From: an uncultured Prevotellaceae bacterium
GTDB lineage: Bacteria; Bacteroidota; Bacteroidia; Bacteroidales; Bacteroidaceae
Length of the DNA: 10,120 bases
Direction of reading: 5' to 3'
NCBI GenBank assembly: GCA_946644025.1
Contig: CAMPCG010000079.1
Coordinates: 1 to 10,120, forward strand
Shown here: piece by piece, positions 1-5,631 of the stretch
How the letters are laid out: each line of letters begins with the position of its first letter
Numbering within the stretch: position 1 is the first letter of the stretch
Position numbers and translations under genes: made by a program
Notes under the pieces: model-generated
Databases searched by the model: none
What the model was told of the DNA's origin: nothing
The model's input: only the letters and a program-made list of their open reading frames with translations

Positions 1-263
1 GGGTTCCACACGATGAGCTGCTTGTAGCAGTTCTCGCAGGTGTCGAACTCGTCGATGTCGCAGTCCTTGCCCGTGCCGCCGCCGGCCTCGCGGAAGGCCT
101 CCTCGCGCAGACGCCCTATCTCGCGCATCGTGTTGGGAGCCTCGTGGGCCGTGATGATGAATATCTTGTTGTTGCTCTTGTTCGTCATGCGTAGCTGGCG
201 GTCGGGCGTCAGCTCGGACTTCAGCAGCGCTTTGTCTATGGGCTTTATTATTGGCTGATCCAT
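1..263 (-). CDS. glsB: GlsB-like glycine N-acyltransferase (GNAT/hemolysin-like), 3' end cut by window edge
   Basis: Only the first 87 residues are in the window, read on the minus strand from the ATG at 263. The N-terminus contains TNKSNNKIFIITAH, then REIGRLREEAFREAGGGTGK and YKQLIVWNP, the pattern of the OlsB/hemolysin-like acyltransferases. In Bacteroides thetaiotaomicron the matching gene (glsB) makes N-acyl glycine, the first step of glycine lipid synthesis; these lipids sit in the envelope. It lies 65 bp downstream of glsA on the same strand, so the two are probably co-transcribed and act in sequence: GlsB attaches the amide-linked fatty acid and GlsA the ester-linked one. No promoter of its own is visible between the genes. 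Assignment to glsB rests on remembered family pattern plus the neighbour; an ornithine-lipid-type (OlsB) substrate cannot be excluded. Confidence 0.8.
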   Translation of the reverse strand, partial: MDQPIIKPIDKALLKSELTPDRQLRMTNKSNNKIFIITAHEAPNTMREIGRLREEAFREAGGGTGKDCDIDEFDTCENCYKQLIVWN

Positions 264-284
264 GATCTTTATATGTGCTTCCTG

Positions 285-329
285 CTATAGAGACTATAGA
301 AACTATAGGTGCTATAGAGACTATAGTTT
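285..329. repeat. Five tandem 9-bp units starting with CTATAG
   Basis: The palindrome CTATAG begins at 285, 294, 303, 312 and 321, an exact 9-bp period; the three bases after each CTATAG vary (AGA, AAA, GTG, AGA, TTT). The array fills most of the 65-bp gap between the glsA stop and the glsB start and reaches the glsA stop codon. Since the hexamer is self-complementary, the transcript could form alternative short hairpins just ahead of glsB. A change in copy number would alter the intercistronic spacing by 9 bases without touching either protein. Confidence 0.85.
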
Positions 330-1156
330 TATAGCGTGTAGATTTTTTCTTTTACTGCTTCTGCCCACTGTGCGGGGGTCTTCGACTTGTCGAAGGTTTG
401 CCAGGGGATGGGCTTTCCTATCTTTACTGGGAATGTGTTTCCGCGGTTCTTGTACATCTCGTCTACGAGGAAGAGCATGGCAATGTTCACTTTCTTGACG
501 TAGCGGTCGCTGAAGTTGGATAGCCTGTAGAAGAAGTCGCTGTTGCGTCCCCCGAAGTGTATGGGTATGATGTCGCGGTGGGTCTCCACGCTCTTGGTGA
601 TGAAGGTCTTCTTCCACGGCAGGTCGCGTATCTGTCCGTCGCGTCGGCGCGAGCACAGCCCTGCGGGGAACATCAGTATGTGCCAGTTGCCGCGGAATCC
701 CTCCTCTACTATTCGGGGGAAGTCGCGTCCCTCGCGTCCCGTCTTGTTGATGGGAATGCAGAGGGGTGCCAGCCCGGGCAGGTTCATCAGCAGGTCGTTC
801 ACCAGGTAGCGGAAGCGGTCGTCGTATTGTCGGCCTATGAGGCTGCCCAGCGCCACGCCGTCGATGCCTCCCATGGGGTGGTTGGAGACGAAGGTGTAGA
901 GCCGTCCGTCGTCCTTGGGCGGCAGGTTCTCCATGCCTTCCACCTCCAGGCGTGTGTCAAGATACTTCAGGCAAGCTTCCAGCCAGGGAGTGCCCTTCAA
1001 ATCGCGCGCTTCCCAGAGGAAGCGGTTGTTGTCGTCCTCGTGGGCTATCTTCTTCAGCCAGTTTATGGCGAAGCCAGGCACCCAGCGCGCCTTTGCGCCC
1101 ATCTTTGAGCGCAGCACCTTTTCGATGTCTATTGTTTTCTCGGTAATTACCTCCAT
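329..1156 (-). CDS. glsA: GlsA-like O-acyltransferase (PlsC/lysophospholipid acyltransferase family)
   Basis: 275 residues on the minus strand. It carries the PlsC-family acyltransferase motif I as SNHPMGGIDG (residues 91-100; His93 and Asp99 are the expected catalytic pair, spaced H-x5-D rather than the textbook H-x4-D) and a motif III equivalent FPAG at 163-166. There is no signal peptide; the enzyme is expected at the inner face of the inner membrane. In Bacteroides, GlsA transfers an acyl group to the hydroxyl of the N-acyl chain made by GlsB, giving the mature glycine lipid. glsB follows 65 bp downstream, which supports this role over general phosphatidic acid synthesis. The ATG at 1156 is chosen because a Bacteroidetes-type promoter lies about 37 bp upstream. 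It could also be called a generic 1-acyl-glycerol-3-phosphate acyltransferase from domain content alone. Confidence 0.85.
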   Translation of the reverse strand: MEVITEKTIDIEKVLRSKMGAKARWVPGFAINWLKKIAHEDDNNRFLWEARDLKGTPWLEACLKYLDTRLEVEGMENLPPKDDGRLYTFVSNHPMGGIDGVALGSLIGRQYDDRFRYLVNDLLMNLPGLAPLCIPINKTGREGRDFPRIVEEGFRGNWHILMFPAGLCSRRRDGQIRDLPWKKTFITKSVETHRDIIPIHFGGRNSDFFYRLSNFSDRYVKKVNIAMLFLVDEMYKNRGNTFPVKIGKPIPWQTFDKSKTPAQWAEAVKEKIYTL

Positions 1157-1193
1157 AGTGACGTTTTAGTTAGCAGTTTAAGCTTTCACCGTG

Positions 1194-1224
1194 CAAAAGT
1201 ACACAAATTCTTTCTAACAGCGAA
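1194..1224 (-). promoter_or_regulatory. Bacteroidetes-type promoter for glsA-glsB
   Basis: Read on the minus strand, TACTTTTG at 1201-1194 matches the -7 box TAnnTTTG. Exactly 19 bp upstream lies TTCG (1224-1221), one base off the -33 box TTTG. Transcription would start near 1187 and give a leader of about 30 nt before the glsA ATG. Confidence 0.6.
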
Positions 1225-1278
1225 AAAATGTAAAGGAAAAGTTAATTATTTCAGTAAAATTATCACAGACACAGGTTC

Positions 1279-1331
1279 GCCGGGCGACTCCGACGGTGGG
1301 CTCCCGCCGTCGGCCCCTCCCTGGGCCCGGC
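1279..1331. repeat. GC-rich two-level palindrome
   Basis: An outer pair GCCGGGC (1279-1285) and GCCCGGC (1325-1331) encloses an inner inverted repeat: CCGACGG-t-GGG (1290-1300) against CCC-g-CCGTCGG (1303-1313). It lies about 80 bp upstream of the glsA promoter in an otherwise gene-free stretch. No T-run follows on either strand, so a classical terminator is not supported. It may be a decayed member of a palindromic repeat family. Confidence 0.55.
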
Positions 1332-1430
1332 GCTGCAGCCGACTTTGCCCGTATGGGTTCTACAAGGATCTGTGTGGGTAAATACCGTGATGAAGATATG
1401 CATGGATGAGTCAATATGCTTCCTTCCTGT

Positions 1431-1496
1431 GAGAAAAGTGGCACTTATCCCAGAGATAAGTGGCACTTATCTTGGAGAAAAGTGGCACTTATCCCC
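1431..1496. repeat. Three tandem 22-bp repeats with palindromic core
   Basis: Units begin at 1431, 1453 and 1475. The 14-bp core AAGTGGCACTTATC is identical in all three (1436, 1458, 1480), always 22 bp apart, which is close to two helical turns, so bound proteins would sit on one face of the DNA. The middle unit is a perfect palindrome GATAAGTGGCACTTATC (1455-1471, 8-bp arms around one base). Iteron-like or operator-like binding sites are plausible. No adjacent gene reads directly from it: glsA points away and the Rpn promoter is 325 bp downstream. Confidence 0.85.
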
Positions 1497-1509
1497 TCTA
1501 TTAGTTATT

Positions 1510-1680
1510 CAACTTTCGCAAGTTGAGTAGTAAGAAGTAGTTAAAAGGAGTTAGAAGTAGTTAGAAGTCGATAGACTGCAACTCTTCGATGCCATAAATG
1601 CTCAAACTAATGACCTCTAACTCCCTTTTACTACTTCTAACTACTCCTAACTACGAAAGTTGAGCGAACGCGAAACTTGA
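1510..1680. mobile_element. MITE-like element, 171 bp, flanked by 10-bp direct repeats
   Basis: The identical decamer ATTAGTTATT stands at 1500-1509 and 1681-1690, directly abutting the element and resembling a target-site duplication. Both ends are related inverted repeats: TTCAACTTTCGC on the left and, on the opposite strand at the right, TTCAAGTTTCGC (11 of 12; these 12-mers borrow one or two bases of the decamers). Internal arms at 1527-1568 and 1613-1654 are built from GTAGTTAGAA-like short repeats and pair imperfectly (about 33 of 42). There is no coding capacity, so movement would need a transposase supplied in trans. It could instead be a long hairpin repeat of another origin. Confidence 0.6.
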
Positions 1681-1703
1681 ATTAGTTATTACACCACCTT
1701 GTT

Positions 1704-1781
1704 GTAGGAGGCGACGTGTCTCACGTCGCAGCAGTCTGCCGGATTGCGACGTGGGACACGTCGCCTCCTACTTGTGCGCTG
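1704..1781. repeat. Nested palindromic repeat (GCGACGTG family), copy 1
   Basis: Arms at 1704-1730 and 1745-1771 (27 bp, one mismatch that still allows a G-U pair in RNA) flank a 14-base loop. Each arm contains an 8-3-8 palindrome, for example GCGACGTGTCTCACGTCGC. The flank CTTGTGCGCTG (1771-1781) recurs inverted on the left side of copy 2. It lies 50 bp upstream of the -33 box of the Rpn gene. Confidence 0.9.
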
Positions 1782-1820
1782 TAAAAAAAGCGTCGGCCCC
1801 TGCATTTTTGACGAAAAAAC

Positions 1821-1851
1821 TTTGTCACGTGGAAATAAAGTCGTAACTTTG
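1821..1851 (+). promoter_or_regulatory. Near-consensus Bacteroidetes promoter for the Rpn gene
   Basis: The -33 box TTTG (1821-1824) and the -7 box TAACTTTG (1844-1851) are separated by exactly 19 bp, a full match to the Bacteroides sigma factor consensus. The start would fall near 1858, leaving a leader of about 26 nt before the ATG at 1884. Confidence 0.8.
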
Positions 1852-1883
1852 CACGTGAATTGTATTTTTATTGATTATTCGGC

Positions 1884-2819
1884 ATGATAGAAAGCAGACC
1901 TCATCAGCGCTATGCGAGTCCCTTCACCGACTTCGGGTTCAAGAAGTTGTTTGGCACCGAGCCGAGCAAGGACTTGCTCATCAGTATGCTCAACGCCATG
2001 TTTGAGCACACGGCGCAGCAGGATGCCAGCGAGCCTCAGCTGGTGATAAGCGACCTGCGGTATCTGCCTACCGAGAAGATGGCCCAGTATGGTATGCGGA
2101 GGGCCGTCTTCGATGTCTATTGCGAGTGTGAGAATGGCGAGCGCATCATTGTTGAGATGCAGAAAGCCAGCCAGGACTTCTTCAAAGACCGCTCCGTGTT
2201 CTACTCCGCTTTCCCCATTATAGAGCAGGGACAGGTGGGCGAGGACTGGGACTTCCAGTTAAGCCATGTCTACACCGTCGGCATCCTGAACTTCGTCTTT
2301 CCCGGCGGCGAGTATGACCCTGACTGCCTGCACCACGAGGTGAAGCTCATCGACACCCACGACAAACATGTGTTCTACGACAAGCTGACATACATCTATC
2401 TGGAGATGCCCAAGTTCAAGAAGACCGAGCACGAGCTGGTGACGATGTATGACAAGTGGCTCTTCGTGCTGAAGAACCTGGGGCGGCTCATGGAGCGCCC
2501 TGCGGCCCTCCAGGAGCGCGTGTTCCAGCGACTGTTCAGGATGGCCGAGATAGCCCGCTTCACTCCCGACGAGAACCGCATGTACGAGGAGAGCCTGAAG
2601 CAGTACCGCGACCTGCACAACGTCATCAGCTCGGCCGAGAGAAGAGGCCGGGAGGAAGGCCGCGAAGAGGGTCGGGAAGAGGGCCGCGAGGAGGGCCGGG
2701 AGCAAGGCCGGAGGGAAGGCATCCTGGAAAACGCCCGCAGAATGAAGGCCGACAACATGCCCACCGGGCAGATAGCCCGATACACAGGACTGACGGAAGA
2801 GGAAATAATAACACTATAA
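1884..2819 (+). CDS. Rpn family recombination-promoting nuclease / PD-(D/E)XK nuclease family transposase
   Basis: 311 residues. The N-terminus (SPFTDFGFKKLFG, residues 12-24) and the core FDVYCECENGERIIVEMQKA (76-95) are typical of the PD-(D/E)XK transposase family (PF12784-like); Asp77, Glu91 and Gln93 are the likely metal-binding and catalytic residues. Rpn proteins of Escherichia coli promote RecA-independent recombination and cut DNA in vitro; the cellular role of the Bacteroidetes members is not settled. Residues 253-279 are arginine/glutamate-rich EEGR repeats, a usual charged linker in this family, followed by a short C-terminal helix-turn-helix-like tail (MPTGQIARYTGLTEEEI). The gene has its own strong promoter and a secreted-protein gene 29 bp downstream. 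No terminal inverted repeats of an insertion sequence surround it, so calling it an active transposase is not supported. Confidence 0.88.
   Translation: MIESRPHQRYASPFTDFGFKKLFGTEPSKDLLISMLNAMFEHTAQQDASEPQLVISDLRYLPTEKMAQYGMRRAVFDVYCECENGERIIVEMQKASQDFFKDRSVFYSAFPIIEQGQVGEDWDFQLSHVYTVGILNFVFPGGEYDPDCLHHEVKLIDTHDKHVFYDKLTYIYLEMPKFKKTEHELVTMYDKWLFVLKNLGRLMERPAALQERVFQRLFRMAEIARFTPDENRMYEESLKQYRDLHNVISSAERRGREEGREEGREEGREEGREQGRREGILENARRMKADNMPTGQIARYTGLTEEEIITL
2640..2720 (+). repeat. 12-bp coding repeat (REEG units) in the Rpn gene
   Basis: The DNA encodes successive EEGR tetrapeptides with slightly varied codons (GAA/GAG, GGC/GGT, CGC/CGG). In-frame repeat-number variation is common in this linker in the family, and 12-bp steps keep the frame. 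The codon variation suggests the array is not newly expanded. Confidence 0.75.
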
Positions 2820-2848
2820 CATTCACTAACTAACAACATCACACTACT

Positions 2849-5389
2849 ATGAAGAAAACATTACGTTTACTGCTCGTGAGTGCCATGGTACTCTTTGCAG
2901 GACAGGCGATGGCCGAGGACATCATCTGGCAGGAGGACTGGTCGGGTGTGGGCAGTTTTGCCGACGACCCCTACAAGGCCGACCCCTCCACTTTCAATTC
3001 CAACTACACCTTCACCGGCACGCTGCTCAACGAGGACGGCTCGGTGAAGAGCGGCACGAAGTTCTACAACGAGAAGCTCGCCGGAGGTGAGGCTCCTGAG
3101 CTGCTCGTGGCCAAGGGCGGCGGCTCGTTTGCTGCCAAGGTCAGCCTCGGCGGGAAGACCGGCGAGATGGTGCTGGCCTACAAGAGCAACAAGAAGCTCA
3201 CCGTCACCATCGACGGTGCCACCATCGGCGAAGTAAAGGCAACGGGCAATGACTACGAGTGTCCCGTAAGCGTTGCCGTGGGCACGAGCGAGATTACCAT
3301 CACCTTCACCATGGAGCAGACGAGCAATGCCCGTCTTGACGACATCAAGCTCTATCAGGGCACGGCCAAGAAGCCCGCAGGACTCTCTTGGGGCAAGGCC
3401 AGCACCTCGCTGACACTGGGCGAGGAGGTGACCCTCGCGCTCTCCAACGAGAACCAGCTGCCCGTGACCTACACCAGCTCTGACGAGGCCGTGGCCACCA
3501 TCAGCGCCGACGGCACCATCACGCTCGTTGCCGCTGGAAAGACCACGCTCACCGCCTCTTTTGCAGGTAACGACGAGTATGAGGCCCAGACCGTCTCCAT
3601 CGACGTGACCGTGAAGGAAGCCGGCGGCGAAACACCCGTCGACCCGCAGCCCGGCGACGAGGTGAAGAGCGTCAGCGTGGCCGAGGCACTGGCCATCATC
3701 AACGCACTGGAAGACGGAGCAAAGACCACCGAGGAGTATAGGGTGAAGGGCTTCGTGGTCACAGTGACCGAGATTAACACACAGTTTGGCAACGCCACGT
3801 TCACCATGGCCGACAGCAAGGGCGGCTCGCCCGTGCTCACCTTCTTCCGCGGCAAGGGACTGAACGGCGCCAGCATCACCGACGAGAACCTGGTCAAGGT
3901 CGACGATGAGGTGGAGGTGCAGGGACTGTTGCAGAAATATGTGAAGGGTGAAGTCGTCACTCCCGAAGTGGCACAGGGCGGAAAGATTGTCTCCATCAAC
4001 GGTGAGGGCGGCACTCCCGTCAACCCCGATGAAGTGACCAAGGTGGCCAACATCGCTGCCTTCAACGCACTGGCCGAGGGCACCGTGGCCGAGCTGACAC
4101 TCAGCAACGCCATCGTGAACTACAAGAACGTGAACGGACAGGTCACAGAGCTCTTCATCCGCGACAGCAGCGGAGCCCTCGACCTCTATAACCTGGGCAT
4201 CAACGCCGGGGCAGGACAGGTGCTCAACGGTACCATCATCGGTGCACGCGGAGCCAACAGCGGATTCACCTTCGCCATGAAGGCCAGCGACACCACCAAC
4301 GCAGCCACCGTCACCGTGGGAGCAGCACAGACAGTGACTCCCCTCGAGATGGGACCCGACGAGGTGAGCAACTATGTGTGCGACCTGGTGAAGATTGCCG
4401 GAGCCACGCTCTCAGAAGACCTCAAGAAATGCTCTGCCGACGGCGCCGAGCTGCCACTCTACGACCGCTTCAAGCTCAACCTGCTCAGCGGACTCGACAC
4501 CAGCAAGCAGTATGACATCACCGGACTGGTATACGACGGAGGCGAGAAGTACGGTATGGAGCTTGTCATCACAGCCATCACACTGGCCGGCGGCGGCGAG
4601 ATTGTCTCCGACCCCGCTACACCCGTGGAAAGCATCGCCAAACTGCTGACCAAGGAGAACACCAACAACGTGGAGCTGACGCTCACCAACGCCAAGGTGC
4701 TCTTCAACGACGGCAACTCTATCTACGTGCGTGAGAACGGCGCTGCCATCTGCTTCTACCAGATTAACGGCCTGAAGGACGCCGTGAAGGACAACAGCGT
4801 GATTAACGGCAAGCTCATTGGCGACTACGAGGTCTACAGGCTCATGCCTGAGCTGAAGGCTAACAAGGACACCAACATCGACGGACTCACCATTGAGGAC
4901 AGCGAGGAGGTGGCTGCGCCCACACAGACCACGCTGGCCGCCGTGGCTCAGGGAGCGAACGTCTGCGACCTGGTGAAGCTCACCGCAACACTCGTACGCG
5001 AGGTGACCTATAAGGAGGACGGCACCGTCAATACCACTAAGTACTATCTCGAGGACGGCGACGTGAAGCTCGTCGTGGTGAACAACAGCAAGAACCTCAA
5101 GACCCTGGCCGACGAGGCCGACGGTCAGCCTGTCGTCATCACAGTGGTCGGTGTGGTGAACACCGCCAATGATGCCTACCAGGTGAAGCTCACGAAGGAT
5201 GCCGAGCTGGCCGGCGAAGGCGTGAAGGGCGACGTGAACGGCGACGGTGCCGTAGACGTGGCCGACATTTCCAGCATCATCACCATCATGGCCGAGAGCA
5301 CCAACGACCCGAAGGGCGACGTCAACAACGACGGCTCGGTAGACGTGGCCGACATCTCGAACGTCATCACCATCATGGCCGAGAACTAA
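2849..5389 (+). CDS. Secreted multi-domain protein: N-terminal beta domain, Big_2-like, tandem OB-fold-like domains, C-terminal dockerin-like repeats
   Basis: 846 residues. A classical signal peptide (charged MKKTLR, hydrophobic core, predicted cut after AMA, residue 22) sends it through Sec. Residues 23-175 look like a beta-sandwich module opening with IIWQEDWSG. Residues 176-256 resemble a bacterial Ig-like Big_2 domain (VTYTSSDEAVATISADGTI). From 272 to about 788 come three OB-fold-like units of the kind seen in Bacteroidetes surface proteins (VKGFVVTV, then ELTLSNAIVNYK, then ELTLTNAKVLFN). The end is a dockerin-like pair of calcium-loop repeats, GDVNGDGAVDVADIS (794) and GDVNNDGSVDVADIS (823), 29 residues apart. 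There are no catalytic motifs that I recognise, so binding or scaffolding is likelier than enzyme activity. It starts 29 bp after the Rpn stop with no promoter visible between them, so it may be read from the Rpn promoter. The substrate is unknown. Confidence 0.85.
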   Translation: MKKTLRLLLVSAMVLFAGQAMAEDIIWQEDWSGVGSFADDPYKADPSTFNSNYTFTGTLLNEDGSVKSGTKFYNEKLAGGEAPELLVAKGGGSFAAKVSLGGKTGEMVLAYKSNKKLTVTIDGATIGEVKATGNDYECPVSVAVGTSEITITFTMEQTSNARLDDIKLYQGTAKKPAGLSWGKASTSLTLGEEVTLALSNENQLPVTYTSSDEAVATISADGTITLVAAGKTTLTASFAGNDEYEAQTVSIDVTVKEAGGETPVDPQPGDEVKSVSVAEALAIINALEDGAKTTEEYRVKGFVVTVTEINTQFGNATFTMADSKGGSPVLTFFRGKGLNGASITDENLVKVDDEVEVQGLLQKYVKGEVVTPEVAQGGKIVSINGEGGTPVNPDEVTKVANIAAFNALAEGTVAELTLSNAIVNYKNVNGQVTELFIRDSSGALDLYNLGINAGAGQVLNGTIIGARGANSGFTFAMKASDTTNAATVTVGAAQTVTPLEMGPDEVSNYVCDLVKIAGATLSEDLKKCSADGAELPLYDRFKLNLLSGLDTSKQYDITGLVYDGGEKYGMELVITAITLAGGGEIVSDPATPVESIAKLLTKENTNNVELTLTNAKVLFNDGNSIYVRENGAAICFYQINGLKDAVKDNSVINGKLIGDYEVYRLMPELKANKDTNIDGLTIEDSEEVAAPTQTTLAAVAQGANVCDLVKLTATLVREVTYKEDGTVNTTKYYLEDGDVKLVVVNNSKNLKTLADEADGQPVVITVVGVVNTANDAYQVKLTKDAELAGEGVKGDVNGDGAVDVADISSIITIMAESTNDPKGDVNNDGSVDVADISNVITIMAEN

Positions 5390-5409
5390 AAAGCGACCGA
5401 ACAGAAAAT

Positions 5410-5438
5410 GCTGGGGCCGGCGCAGGGCCTGCCCCAGC
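5410..5438 (+). terminator. Terminator-like hairpin after the dockerin-tailed gene
   Basis: GCTGGGGC (5410-5417) pairs perfectly with GCCCCAGC (5431-5438) across a 13-base GC-rich loop, 21 bases after the stop codon. No clean T-run follows, so termination may rely on the stem, or the stem may only protect the 3' end of the message. Confidence 0.55.
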
Positions 5439-5459
5439 TTAAACAGCTAAAAAAACAAA

Positions 5460-5494
5460 ATTATACATCAGTGTTACATACATTGATGTATAAT
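5460..5494. promoter_or_regulatory. Operator-like perfect inverted repeat with 11-bp arms
   Basis: ATTATACATCA (5460-5470) and TGATGTATAAT (5484-5494) are perfect inverted repeats around a 13-base spacer. The spacer and right arm cover the expected -33 position of the promoter with -7 box at 5500, so a dimeric regulator bound here would compete with polymerase. A run of T after the right arm means it could alternatively serve as an intrinsic terminator for the gene before it. Confidence 0.6.
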
Positions 5495-5499
5495 TTTTG

Positions 5500-5507
5500 T
5501 ATCTTTG
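5500..5507 (+). promoter_or_regulatory. -7 box of a candidate promoter for the ATPase gene
   Basis: TATCTTTG fits TAnnTTTG exactly. No TTTG lies 19 bp upstream (5477-5480 reads CATA), so the promoter is weak or needs an activator. Transcription would start near 5514, so the leader of about 118 nt would begin with copy 2 of the nested palindrome. Confidence 0.55.
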
Positions 5508-5585
5508 CAGCGCACAAGTAGGAGGCGACGTGTCTCACGTCGCAACAGTCTGCTGGATTGCGACGTGAGACACGTCGCCTCCTAC
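5508..5585. repeat. Nested palindromic repeat (GCGACGTG family), copy 2
   Basis: The 68-bp core 5518-5585 matches copy 1 base for base except for two loop changes and one stem change. Its arms, which begin GTAGGAGGCGACGTG, pair without mismatch over 27 bp. CAGCGCACAAG (5508-5518) on the left is the inverse of the right flank of copy 1, although the loop keeps the same orientation in both. Its right flank, TGTAAAGCGG, resembles that of copy 3 (TGCAAAGCGG). Confidence 0.92.
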
Positions 5586-5631
5586 TGTAAAGCGGTGAAA
5601 TAACAGCCGTATGTGCTAATGTATTGTTATC

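Noticed and set aside
262..498. Plus-strand ORF of 78 codons opposite glsA and the CTATAG array
   Set aside because: The RDY/NYR repeats come from the 9-bp DNA repeat and the rest is antisense to glsA.
1431..1496. Short CRISPR array
   Set aside because: Only three units, with 14-bp cores and 8-bp gaps that are themselves similar; no spacers of normal length and no cas genes.
1345..1530. Small plus-strand ORF of 61 codons
   Set aside because: Its sequence is produced by the 22-bp tandem repeats and the start of the MITE-like element; no promoter and no recognisable protein features.
1884..2819. Insertion sequence around the Rpn gene
   Set aside because: No terminal inverted repeats or target duplication bracket the gene, and its own promoter is well formed.
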